Shown here: in pieces, positions 16,354 to 24,060 of the stretch
Layout of the letters: the number at the start of each line of letters is the position of its first letter
How positions within the stretch are numbered: position 1 is the first letter of the stretch
From: DUTS01 sp050951605
GTDB taxonomy: Bacteria; Bacillota; Peptococcia; DRI-13; DTU073
Length of the DNA: 64,000 nt
Assembly: GCA_050951605.1 (NCBI GenBank)
Contig: JBMNJJ010000009.1
Coordinates: 1 to 64,000, forward strand
Direction of reading: 5' to 3'
Notes under the pieces: model-generated
Database searches by the model: none
What the model was told of the DNA's origin: nothing
Seen by the model: the letters and a program-made list of their open reading frames with translations, nothing else
Position numbers and translations under genes: made by a program

Positions 16354-18038
16354 TGGTGAAACGGGTTTTCTGGTTGGGGGTATTAACCTTTTTATTTTTT
16401 TCTTTACCTGTCTGGGCGCAAGAGGTGCCGGAAGAAGTGTTTTTAGGTGAAAGAATTGATGTGGGTTGTTTTAATATTTGGTTACATGCCGATGGCCGGA
16501 CGTGGCAGAATACAGATGGCCAGCCGGGTCCGGAAGAGCCTTATGCCGGGACGGATTTAGATAATGATCCGCAAAAAGAAAAGTATTTACGCTATGTTAC
16601 TTTTCAAGCTGAGCCTAATCAAGAATGGGAAAAGAGTTACGAGAATATTCGGGCGGAAGCAAGTGTTGATTGGTTTAAGACATTTACCAAAGAAGATTAT
16701 GAGGTGGCCGGTGGTGCCGGGAAAGCAAGTAAAGATGGACAAGAGTACGTTTCCCTAGAGTATGACCTTTTTTTTCCGCAAGTATGGGAACGTAGACCAC
16801 ATAGTTATCAATTAGCTCCTGAAATTTCGCCCTTAACTGTTAAATTTTATTTACATGATAAAAGGCAAGCTGAAGATGTCAAACAAGAGGACCAGCTAGA
16901 GTTGGTAGAAGGTTGGCGGTGGTATTTGCCGGTCCATCTCAAATTTTATGGTGTGCCTAAGCCTTTAGTTATAGATTTAGAAGCGGTAGAGATAAGACAA
17001 ACTAGCCCTGTGCAGACGAATACCGAGCAGATAGCTACGGCTGTCTTGCGCAATAATGGTGATTGTTCAGAACAATTTACAGCTCAATATTTTGCCGATG
17101 GTAAAAAAATAGGTAGTGAAGTCTTAACTTTAGAAGCGGGAGAAAGTTGTACACGAAACTTTAATTGGCAAGCTCCGGCACAGGCGGGAAAATGCACCTT
17201 AAAGATAGAGGTGGTGCCGGTAGAGGGAGAAGTTAATATAAGCAATAATATTAAAACGGCTTCGATTATGGTGGAGGAGCCTAATTTCATTGCTCCGCAA
17301 TGTGACTTTATGAATATTGATGAAAATGAATGGTCGGAAACATATCATTGGCAAGAGAAACGTAACTGTAGCTATACTGATGATAATGGAGTGTATCATC
17401 CTGCAACTTGTACTAGCTCCAAAGAAAAAACAGTCACTTATCAAGAAAAGCTCACGGTAGATTTTAGTATTAATACGAAACAGGGGGACCCTAATGGAGG
17501 TAGGGAAAGTCGCGGTTATTGGGAAATCTATCCTGATACGCAAAACCGAGAACCGAAATATAATTCACAGCGTAAAATTAGCATCCATAGGCAGGACCCC
17601 AATAAAGTAACGCGGTCGGGTTATGGTTATGACTTAACAGTCAAGACAACATATTGGACTGATTGGGAAACGAAGGTACCTAGTAAAGCTAAGGCTAAAG
17701 GAGGGAGGTTTTCCGGACCACAACTCGTTGTGGTGCAATTTCAGGATCGTAATGAGATTGAAAAATTGGTTCCTGTAAAAACAGAAACCAAAGGAAAGAG
17801 TGTGCTTACTACTTGGAAATTGCCGAAAACAAGTCATACTTTTCCCGATGGGGAAACAATTTGGGAGACTAAACATTATACTGATGTTAGCCTCCCTGAT
17901 GGAGAATATTTAGTAAGGGCTATTGTTTCGCCGTGTGGGCAAGGAATAGGGGAAATTTGTCAGGATGATTATGTGTTCATTTACGGTAGTGTGTATGATG
18001 ATATTTATACTCGCCCGGCGAAAGAAAGTGAGTGGTGA
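16353..18038 (+). CDS. Secreted CARDB-domain protein, copy 1
   Basis: A 561-residue exported protein. Signal peptide at ~1-22 (VFWLGVLTFLFFSLPVWA). One CARDB/APHP-type beta-sandwich lies around residues 212-312 (…VLRNNGDCSEQFTAQYFADG…, …VNISNNIKTASIMV), followed by ~240 residues rich in W/Y and paired Cys (CDFMNIDENEWSETYHWQE…). GTG start at 16353 or 16356 after AGGAGG; it overlaps the stalk gene stop. Its near-twin is at 20457-22145, with differences concentrated around residues 120-150 and ~405-412. Probably a surface or matrix partner of the stalk protein; function unknown. Confidence 0.8.
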   Translation: MVKRVFWLGVLTFLFFSLPVWAQEVPEEVFLGERIDVGCFNIWLHADGRTWQNTDGQPGPEEPYAGTDLDNDPQKEKYLRYVTFQAEPNQEWEKSYENIRAEASVDWFKTFTKEDYEVAGGAGKASKDGQEYVSLEYDLFFPQVWERRPHSYQLAPEISPLTVKFYLHDKRQAEDVKQEDQLELVEGWRWYLPVHLKFYGVPKPLVIDLEAVEIRQTSPVQTNTEQIATAVLRNNGDCSEQFTAQYFADGKKIGSEVLTLEAGESCTRNFNWQAPAQAGKCTLKIEVVPVEGEVNISNNIKTASIMVEEPNFIAPQCDFMNIDENEWSETYHWQEKRNCSYTDDNGVYHPATCTSSKEKTVTYQEKLTVDFSINTKQGDPNGGRESRGYWEIYPDTQNREPKYNSQRKISIHRQDPNKVTRSGYGYDLTVKTTYWTDWETKVPSKAKAKGGRFSGPQLVVVQFQDRNEIEKLVPVKTETKGKSVLTTWKLPKTSHTFPDGETIWETKHYTDVSLPDGEYLVRAIVSPCGQGIGEICQDDYVFIYGSVYDDIYTRPAKESEW

Positions 18039-18040
18039 AT

Positions 18041-18289
18041 TTTTACTGCTTAGTGAACCTCTCCCACTTATAGAAGATGGGGCTTCAAAGATATCACCAT
18101 CCTAAATCCGAACGGTCTTCCGGTTAGGAAATCCTTGTCTACTAAGGACACTGTTCTCACCTCCTCCCCATATTTCGCCACAAACACAGGTTTGGAGTTA
18201 AGAGACAGTATTCATCCACCACCTATCTCTTGCTAAAGCAAGGAAGGAAGGGTTGAGGTGGCGGCCTTCTACTGAGCATTGATAAAATA
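18041..18289 (-). mobile_element. Internally deleted IS200/IS605-type element (ends only)
   Basis: The left ~115 bases (to about 18155) match 22144-22257 and the right ~95 bases match 22715-22797, which are the two ends of the tnpB relict downstream. The middle, including all of tnpB, is missing. The right end carries CTTGCTAAAGCAAG and a CCACCT…AGGTGG outer pairing before GAGCATTGATAAAAT. It is a MITE-like derivative that cannot move by itself. Confidence 0.65.
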
Positions 18290-18550
18290 ATAATATGAAC
18301 AAATACCTGTTATCATAGAAGAAAAGCGGTTGTTCTGATGAATAATAAACAAGATATCCTGTGGCCATTTACAGACCAAAGCCCAAAGATTTTACCAGAA
18401 TGAAAGAACTTATTAGGGAAGCGATAATAGTGGCTTTGCGTATGGAAGGGGTGCGCGAATAAGCACGTAATTTAAACCTATAGTTTTTGGGTACTAATCA
18501 TGGTATAATATAAATGGAGACGAAATAGGTAGTACAAAGCAGGTGAAATC
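18290..18550 (+). other. Gene-free spacer with a fragment of an unidentified ORF
   Basis: No complete gene. From about 18364 one frame reads as a credible C-terminus (RPKPKDFTRMKELIREAII … VRE, stop near 18463), possibly the tail of a lost gene. TATAAT-like sequence near 18504 (GGTATAATATAAATGG) probably drives the toxin-antitoxin pair that follows. Confidence 0.35.
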
Positions 18551-18946
18551 ATGGATAGAGAAGTTTTGATTAATTATTGGGTTGAAACTGCCAATAGGGA
18601 TTATAAAACTATGTTGAATTTATACAAAAGTAATGATTATCACTGGAGTCTTTTTATAGGACATTTGGTTATCGAAAAGTTGCTTAAAGCTATATATGTT
18701 AAGAATATTGATGATAATCCACCTAGAATACATAATTTACTAAGGTTAGCAGAGAAGGCACAAATTGATACAACTGAAGAGCAAAAAGATATATTGGATC
18801 TTATTACAACTTTTAATATAAATATAAGATATCCAGATTATAAACAAATGTTTTATAAGAAATGCGATTACGAATTTACAGCAGCTAATTTGCAAAAGAT
18901 AAAGGAGTTGAGAATATGGCTTCTCACAATGATAGAAATAGAGTAG
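18551..18946 (+). CDS. hepT: HEPN-domain protein (HepT-type toxin candidate)
   Basis: A 131-residue all-helical HEPN protein: YWVETANRDYKTM at the start, HWSLFIGHLVIEKLLKAIY in the second helix, RIHNLLRLAEKA, and FNINIRYPDYKQ with a C-terminal KELRIWLLTMI helix. HEPN toxins act as RNases through an Rx4-6H motif; a clear copy is not obvious here, so this may be a HEPN of the nucleotidyltransferase-associated type with altered activity. It overlaps the MNT gene by 31 bases, the standard arrangement of the HepT/MntA (type VII) toxin-antitoxin pair, in which MntA AMPylates HepT. Confidence 0.83.
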   Translation: MDREVLINYWVETANRDYKTMLNLYKSNDYHWSLFIGHLVIEKLLKAIYVKNIDDNPPRIHNLLRLAEKAQIDTTEEQKDILDLITTFNINIRYPDYKQMFYKKCDYEFTAANLQKIKELRIWLLTMIEIE

Positions 18947-19236
18947 AAGAAATTGTAAAAGAATATGGAAAATTAGTACAGGAAAAGGTAGATATAAAAT
19001 ATATATATTTATATGGTTCATATGCAAAAGGTACTCATTCACTAGATAGTGATATTGACATAGCTGTAATTGGAGATGATTTTATTGGAGATCCTATAGA
19101 AGATACCTTAATGTTAATGAGAATAAGAAGAAAAGTAGATAATAGAATTGAGCCTCGTTCATTTAAAACCAGTGAATTTAATTTATCTAATCCACTTGCA
19201 AGAGAAATAATAAGCACAGGAATAAAAATAATTTAG
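18916..19236 (+). CDS. mntA: MNT-domain nucleotidyltransferase (MntA-type antitoxin candidate)
   Basis: A 106-residue minimal nucleotidyltransferase with the catalytic GSYAKGTHSLDSDIDIAV pattern (G-S-x10-D-x-D) around residues 34-52. Start ATG 18916, with AAGGAG 9 bp upstream inside the HEPN gene. In characterised pairs the MNT protein neutralises the HEPN toxin by adding AMP to a tyrosine. The pair sits between two copies of a duplicated segment, which suggests later insertion or rearrangement. Confidence 0.87.
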   Translation: MASHNDRNRVEEIVKEYGKLVQEKVDIKYIYLYGSYAKGTHSLDSDIDIAVIGDDFIGDPIEDTLMLMRIRRKVDNRIEPRSFKTSEFNLSNPLAREIISTGIKII

Positions 19237-19268
19237 GGTTTTTAAAACATTGATAAAAATGGAGATAT

Positions 19269-19456
19269 AAGTAGAAGCAAAATTAGCTTTAGGAGCAGAT
19301 ATTTTACCGGCATCTTTGGAGATAATTAGGGTTGCTATTTGTTATCGGATTATGGTTACTTTTATGATGCTCTCGACCACGGCAATTGCTTCTTTTATGG
19401 CTTGCTATTTCGCTTATCGAACTTTCTTTAATCAGAGGAAACAACTGATGAATTGA
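19269..19456 (+). pseudogene. Truncated duplicate of the fetB 3' end
   Basis: Sequence from 19269 repeats FetB codons for E-A-K-L-A-L-G-A-D-I-L-P-A-S-L-E-I-I-R, then skips roughly 100 bases and resumes at the codons for Y-R/Q-I-M-V-T-F-M-M-L-S-T-T, down to the stop at 19454-19456. It shows that the second copy of the stalk/CARDB unit was copied together with the end of its upstream neighbour. Confidence 0.85.
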
Positions 19457-19546
19457 CAAGAAAAAGGAATCTGTTAAAATATAGCATATATGGAAGAGAA
19501 ATATAAGAAAAAGGCTATGGGAATAAAATTCCCATAGCCTTTTTCT
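19453..19546 (+). promoter_or_regulatory. Leader element copy 2: promoter plus 19-bp hairpin
   Basis: TTGACA (19453-19458), 16-bp spacer, TAAAAT (19475-19480), then a perfect 19-bp stem with AAA loop (19506-19524 with 19528-19546; core AAAAAGGCTATGGG). The ribosome site GAGGAGG follows at once. The hairpin resembles a terminator placed between promoter and gene, so attenuation is possible. Confidence 0.7.
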
Positions 19547-19566
19547 CTGTTGAGGAGGAAGAAATA

Positions 19567-20457
19567 ATGAAGAAAAAGAGAGTCATGATTTTGCTTTTAG
19601 GAGTAATGTTGGGGTTAGCTCTACCTGTTTTGGCTACTACACCTGATGTACGTGTTTATGTGGATGAAGTAGAAGTGGCTTTTCCTGACCAACAGCCTTT
19701 GATTAATGCCGATAATCGTACTTTAGTACCACTTAGATTTGTTTCTCAGGCTTTAGGTGGTAAGGTAGAGTGGTTTAAAGAGACGAAAACAGTAGAGATA
19801 AAGCATGCAGGGGAAACAATCTTGCTAACAGTCGGCGAGAGGTTTGCCCGCAAAGGTCAGGAAAAAATCACTCTCGACACAACAGCAACAATTATGGGGG
19901 ATCGCACCATGGTACCTTTGCGTTATGTGAGTGAATGCTTGGGTGCTCATGTTTACTGGAATGGAACTAAACGAAAAGTTTTTATCACGACCAAATTGCC
20001 TCCTGTTAATGAGTTTGTGGGGATTCCTTTTAAACCCAGTGATTTGCCTTTTAAAGGGGGAAGCAGACCTTTAGAACGTTCAGACCTACCTTCAGCGAGG
20101 ATTCAATATGTAAAGCCATCCGAGCTACCAGTAAAACTTAAGGATAGTAGAATTATTTACAATTTAACTGTTGATGAAAAATATATCTACATAAAGCAGT
20201 ATTCTAAATTAAGATTACCGTTGCCTTTGTATATGGTAGAAGATGGGCAGTTAAATAGAGGAAGGCGTTATACAAGTGATTTACAGGAAAGTGTGGTTTT
20301 TACTTTTAAATATCCTGTACAATCCAGATTGGAACAAGCCACTGGTGAGAAACCGGTTAATTTAAGTGAAATCAGTGGGTTTACTTTACATACAATTACT
20401 GACGAAGGATTCAGAATGTTGGTTATTGAGAATCCTCTTTACCTGGGAGGAGAATAG
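19567..20457 (+). CDS. Secreted stalk-domain protein, copy 2
   Basis: Same architecture and length (296 residues) as the gene at 15463: signal peptide, tandem stalk motifs RTLVPLRFVSQALGG and RTMVPLRYVSECLGA. The first ~190 residues are almost identical to copy 1, while residues ~193-230 (around KPSELPVKLKDSRIIY) diverge clearly before similarity returns. ATG 19567 is preceded by GAGGAGGAAG. It overlaps the following CARDB gene by one base. The patchy divergence may reflect gene conversion or selection on one surface region. Confidence 0.82.
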   Translation: MKKKRVMILLLGVMLGLALPVLATTPDVRVYVDEVEVAFPDQQPLINADNRTLVPLRFVSQALGGKVEWFKETKTVEIKHAGETILLTVGERFARKGQEKITLDTTATIMGDRTMVPLRYVSECLGAHVYWNGTKRKVFITTKLPPVNEFVGIPFKPSDLPFKGGSRPLERSDLPSARIQYVKPSELPVKLKDSRIIYNLTVDEKYIYIKQYSKLRLPLPLYMVEDGQLNRGRRYTSDLQESVVFTFKYPVQSRLEQATGEKPVNLSEISGFTLHTITDEGFRMLVIENPLYLGGE

Positions 20458-22145
20458 TGGTGAAACGGGTTTTCTGGTTGGGAGTATTATTCTTTTTATT
20501 TTTTCCTTTATCTGTCTGGGCGCAAGAGGTGCCCGAAGAAGTTTTTTTAGGTGAAAGAATTGATGTGGGCTGTTTTAATATTTGGTTACATGCTGATGGT
20601 CGGACGTGGCAGAACACAGATGGTCAGCCGGGTCCGGAAGAACCTTATGTCGGGACAGATTTAGATAATGACCCGCAAAAAGAAAAGTATTTACGCTATG
20701 TTACTTTTCGAGCTGAGCCTAATCAAGAATGGGAAAAGAGTTATGAGAATATTCGGGTGGAAGTAAGTGTCGATTGGTTTAAGACATTTAAGAAAGAAGA
20801 TTATGAGGCTATTGGTGGTGCCGGGAAAGCGAGTAAAGATGGAGCGGGGTATATATATCTTGAAGAATATCAAGAGTTTGTATCTTTAGTTTGGGAAAGT
20901 AGACCACATAGTTATCAATTAGCTCCTGAAATTTCGCCCTTAACTGTTAAATTTTATTTACATGATAAAAGGCAAGCTGAAGATGTCAAACAGGAGGACC
21001 AGCTAGAGTTGGTGGAAGGTTGGCGGTGGTATTTGCCGGTCCATCTCAAATTTTATGGTGTGCCTAAGCCTTTAGTTATAGATTTAGAAGCGGTAGAGAT
21101 AAGACAAACTAGCCCTGTGCAGACGAACACCGAGCAGATAGCTACGGCTGTCTTGCGCAATAATGGTGATTGTTCAGAACAATTTACAGCTCAATATTTT
21201 GCCGATCGTAAAAAAATAGGTAGTGAAGTCTTAACTTTAGAAGCGGGAGAAAGTTGTACACGAAACTTTAATTGGCAAGCTCCGGCACAGGCGGGAAAAT
21301 GCACCTTAAAGATAGAGGTGGTGCCGGTAGAGGGAGAAGTTAATATAAGCAATAATGTTAAAACGGTTTCGATTATGGTGGAGGAGCCTAATTTCATTGC
21401 TCCGCAATGTGACTTTATGAATATTGATGAAAATGAATGGTCGGAAACATATCATTGGCAAGAGAAACGTAACTGTAGCTATACTGATGATAATGGAGTG
21501 TATCATCCTGCAACTTGTACTAGCTCCAAAGAAAAAACAGTCACTTATCAAGAAAAGCTCACGGTAGATTTTAGTATTAATACGAAACAGGGGGACCCTA
21601 ATGGAGGTAGGGAAAGTCGCGGTTATTGGGAAATCTATCCTGATACGCAAAACCGAGAACCGAAATATAATGCACAGCGGGGCATTAATATTTATGGGCA
21701 GGACCCCAATAAAGTAACGCGGTCGGGTTATGGTTATGACTTAACAGTCAAGACAACATATTGGACTGATTGGGAAACGAAGGTACCTAGTAAAGCTAAG
21801 GCTAAAGGAGGGGGGTTTTCCGGACCACAACTCGTTGTGGTGCAATTTCAGGATCGTAATGAGATTGAAAAATTGGTTCCTGTAAAAACAGAAACCAAAG
21901 GAAAGAGTGTGCTTACTACTTGGAAATTGCCGAAAACAAGTCATACTTTTCCTGATGGGGAAACAATTTGGGAGACTAAACATTATACTGATGTTAGTCT
22001 CCCTGATGGAAGATATTTAGTAAGGGCTATTGTTTCGCCGTGTGGGCAAGGAATAGGGGAAATTTGTCAAGATGAGCATGTGTTTATTTACGGTAGTGTG
22101 TATGATGATATTTATACCCGCCCGGCGAAAGAAAGTGAGTGGTGA
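20457..22145 (+). CDS. Secreted CARDB-domain protein, copy 2
   Basis: A 562-residue twin of the protein at 16353, with the same signal peptide, CARDB-like domain (~212-312) and Cys/Trp-rich C-terminal region. It differs in a short window at ~115-150 (GAGYIYLEEYQEFVSLVWES region), at the segment around GINIYGQ, and in scattered single residues. The C-terminal half is nearly identical, also at DNA level, so the duplication is recent or kept homogeneous. A tnpB relict begins directly after the stop, as in copy 1. Confidence 0.8.
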   Translation: MVKRVFWLGVLFFLFFPLSVWAQEVPEEVFLGERIDVGCFNIWLHADGRTWQNTDGQPGPEEPYVGTDLDNDPQKEKYLRYVTFRAEPNQEWEKSYENIRVEVSVDWFKTFKKEDYEAIGGAGKASKDGAGYIYLEEYQEFVSLVWESRPHSYQLAPEISPLTVKFYLHDKRQAEDVKQEDQLELVEGWRWYLPVHLKFYGVPKPLVIDLEAVEIRQTSPVQTNTEQIATAVLRNNGDCSEQFTAQYFADRKKIGSEVLTLEAGESCTRNFNWQAPAQAGKCTLKIEVVPVEGEVNISNNVKTVSIMVEEPNFIAPQCDFMNIDENEWSETYHWQEKRNCSYTDDNGVYHPATCTSSKEKTVTYQEKLTVDFSINTKQGDPNGGRESRGYWEIYPDTQNREPKYNAQRGINIYGQDPNKVTRSGYGYDLTVKTTYWTDWETKVPSKAKAKGGGFSGPQLVVVQFQDRNEIEKLVPVKTETKGKSVLTTWKLPKTSHTFPDGETIWETKHYTDVSLPDGRYLVRAIVSPCGQGIGEICQDEHVFIYGSVYDDIYTRPAKESEW

Positions 22146-22797
22146 ACTTTTACTGCTTAGTGAACCTCTCCCACTTATAGAAGATGGGGGCTTCAAAGAT
22201 ATCACCATCCTAAATCCGAACGGTCTTCCGGTTAGGAAATCCTTGTCTACTAAGGACATCGATTTTTCTTTCGTCAAAATATTCTTGGCACCATGTATAT
22301 CCCGATGTTCACTATAGCCACAGTAACACCTATAGACTCTGCCGGATACTTTCTTTTTCCGGCCGCAAACAGGGCATGTTTGCGATGTATAGGCTTCATT
22401 TACTTTTCTAATGGTAATATTTTCGGCACCAAGTTTGTATTTCAAGATATTTGTACAGTGTTTTAACTTTTACAATCAAAGGCTTTTGACGTTTGCCTTG
22501 CCAGATACCCATACTTAGTTCTATTCTGCCATGAGGATAGATTTTAAAACCATTCTTTTTCCATCTGGTGTTAAAATTCTTTTTTTGCCGCCTGGGGTAA
22601 CGTATAGCGGTATATCCATTTACCATGTTCTTTGCGGTAGTTTTTAGCTAAAGCCAATGTATCATTCCATATTTGTCCGGAGAGACGGTTACACACGAAA
22701 AGAAGTTCTCTTGTTTCCTTTACCACCTACCTCTTGCTAAAGCAAGCAAGGAAGGAAGGGTTGAGGTGGTGGTCTTCTACTGAGCATTGATAAAATA
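22144..22797 (-). mobile_element. IS200/IS605-type element relict carrying broken tnpB
   Basis: The ends match the deleted copy at 18041-18289. Minus-strand reading from 22797: ATTTTATCAATG boundary, palindromic end (CCACCTCAACCC with CTTGCTAAAGCAAG nearby), tnpB remnants, then a ~115-base conserved end (22144-22257) where the TnpB guide RNA would lie. No tnpA transposase is present. Confidence 0.72.
22238..22718 (-). pseudogene. tnpB: TnpB (IS605 OrfB) remnant
   Basis: The N-terminal part is readable at about 22718-22630 (LLFVCNRLSGQIWNDTLALA) and, in another frame, at 22626-22450 (KKNGFKIYPHGRIELSMGIW). It jumps directly to the C-terminal zinc ribbon (TSQTCPVCGRKKK…YRCYCGYSEHRD) and the final RuvC motif (RDIHGAKNIL) at 22435-22270. 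The central ~200 residues with the first RuvC acidic residues are missing and the frame is broken, so no active nuclease is expected. Confidence 0.83.
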
Positions 22798-22888
22798 GTT
22801 TTTATGATATAATTAAATGGCAAAGATACCATTCTTGTGGAGTAGATATTCTATGCTAAGGGGACATGATTTTTTAGAATAAGTGCCG

Positions 22889-22912
22889 AGTCTAGCAGGT
22901 TTTTGCTAGACT
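22889..22912 (+). promoter_or_regulatory. Hairpin upstream of the Wadjet operon
   Basis: Perfect 9-bp stem AGTCTAGCA/TGCTAGACT (22889-22897 with 22904-22912), GGTTTT loop, only a weak T tract after it. With a TATAAT-like box near 22807-22812 it may be part of the jet leader. The remaining 22798-22942 shows nothing else. Confidence 0.4.
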
Positions 22913-22942
22913 TTAGCGAAAAATATACTTTGGTGATGTTGT

Positions 22943-24046
22943 TTGAAGACGATGACTGCTTTAATTAATGAATATTTAAATTCCCAAACAAAAAAAACAG
23001 TTGTTACCGGAGCAATAGAAACCTATCTGCAAGAGGTGTTAGGGCAGAGAGGATATTGGCAAAAAGAGGGTGGATATCCTTCTTTTGCTGAAAAGATGGA
23101 AACTCTTATTCAGCTGGGGGTGATTAGCCCTGTAAAAGCTTCTGGTTTAAATGGAAGGCAACCGCCTCTTTATGAAAAGTATAGATTGGTGAAGAAAAAG
23201 GATACTCTTGATCAAGCTACAAGACAAAAGTTATTAACTCAGTATCATCCGCAGATAAATATGACTCATTATTTAACACATGGGCAGGACTATCAAGTAG
23301 ATAAACCATATCTTCAGAAGTTGGATAGTTTTTTAAAGCAATATCAGGATTTTGCTTTTTGGCCGCTGATTACAGCTAATGAACGTTCTTTTCAGATTTT
23401 TCATAATGAAAAATGGTTGTTGTCTAAGCATGGACATCTTTTTTGTCAGCGCACTGGGTTGTCGTTAGCTGCTTTGCGTTGCTATCAGACCTCCGAGCCC
23501 TTTTTTTATTATCCCGTTAGCATACCTAGGGGAACGGAGGAAATTAAGGTACTTATTGTTGAGAATAAAGACACCTTTTTTTCTTTAAAGGGATTGTTTC
23601 AACAGGGTATCTATACTTGGGCTGATTATGTTTTTTCCCTGTTGATTTATGGTGAGGGGCGGAAGATCCAAAAGAGTTTTCGCTTTTACGAAGAATTGAG
23701 GGGATATCAAAATTATCAAGCTGCTTTTTATTATTTTGGAGACTTAGACCCTGAGGGGATCCGTATTTGGTATGACCTACAAAAAGAGTATGGGCTTGCC
23801 ATCAAGCCTTTTACTTTATTTTATCAGGTTTTGTTTGAGAAGTATGGTCAAAATGCTCCTTCTCTGTCTGCAGGTAAAAAAGCGGGACAACGTTATTCTA
23901 AAAAAGCGATCAGGGCCTTTTTAACCTATTTTGAACAGAATCTGGCGACAGGGATTCGGCAAATGTTGGTAGAGAAAAAATACCTTCCTCAGGAAGGTCT
24001 GCATTATGTTTTGTTAAAGGAATTAGCTGAAAAACAGGAAAGATAA
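22943..24046 (+). CDS. jetD: Wadjet JetD-like TOPRIM nuclease (DUF2220 family)
   Basis: A 367-residue protein with a winged-helix-like N-terminus and a C-terminal TOPRIM-type core: the first acidic motif in KVLIVENKDTFFSL (~200-213) and the D-x-D motif in YYFGDLDPEGIRIW (~263-276). In Wadjet, JetD nicks or cleaves plasmid DNA that the JetABC condensin complex has extruded. The start is TTG 22943 (GGTGATG upstream) or ATG 22952. It lies 14 bp before JetA in a four-gene operon. With JetD first the order is D-A-B-C, compatible with a type III-like layout. Confidence 0.88.
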   Translation: MKTMTALINEYLNSQTKKTVVTGAIETYLQEVLGQRGYWQKEGGYPSFAEKMETLIQLGVISPVKASGLNGRQPPLYEKYRLVKKKDTLDQATRQKLLTQYHPQINMTHYLTHGQDYQVDKPYLQKLDSFLKQYQDFAFWPLITANERSFQIFHNEKWLLSKHGHLFCQRTGLSLAALRCYQTSEPFFYYPVSIPRGTEEIKVLIVENKDTFFSLKGLFQQGIYTWADYVFSLLIYGEGRKIQKSFRFYEELRGYQNYQAAFYYFGDLDPEGIRIWYDLQKEYGLAIKPFTLFYQVLFEKYGQNAPSLSAGKKAGQRYSKKAIRAFLTYFEQNLATGIRQMLVEKKYLPQEGLHYVLLKELAEKQER

Positions 24047-24060
24047 GGTGAACGCGAAAA

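Noticed and set aside
17199..17543. 114-codon antisense ORF inside both CARDB genes (also 21306-21650)
   Set aside because: The two copies are identical only because the parent genes are duplicated; no ribosome site or family features. It is a shadow of the sense strand.
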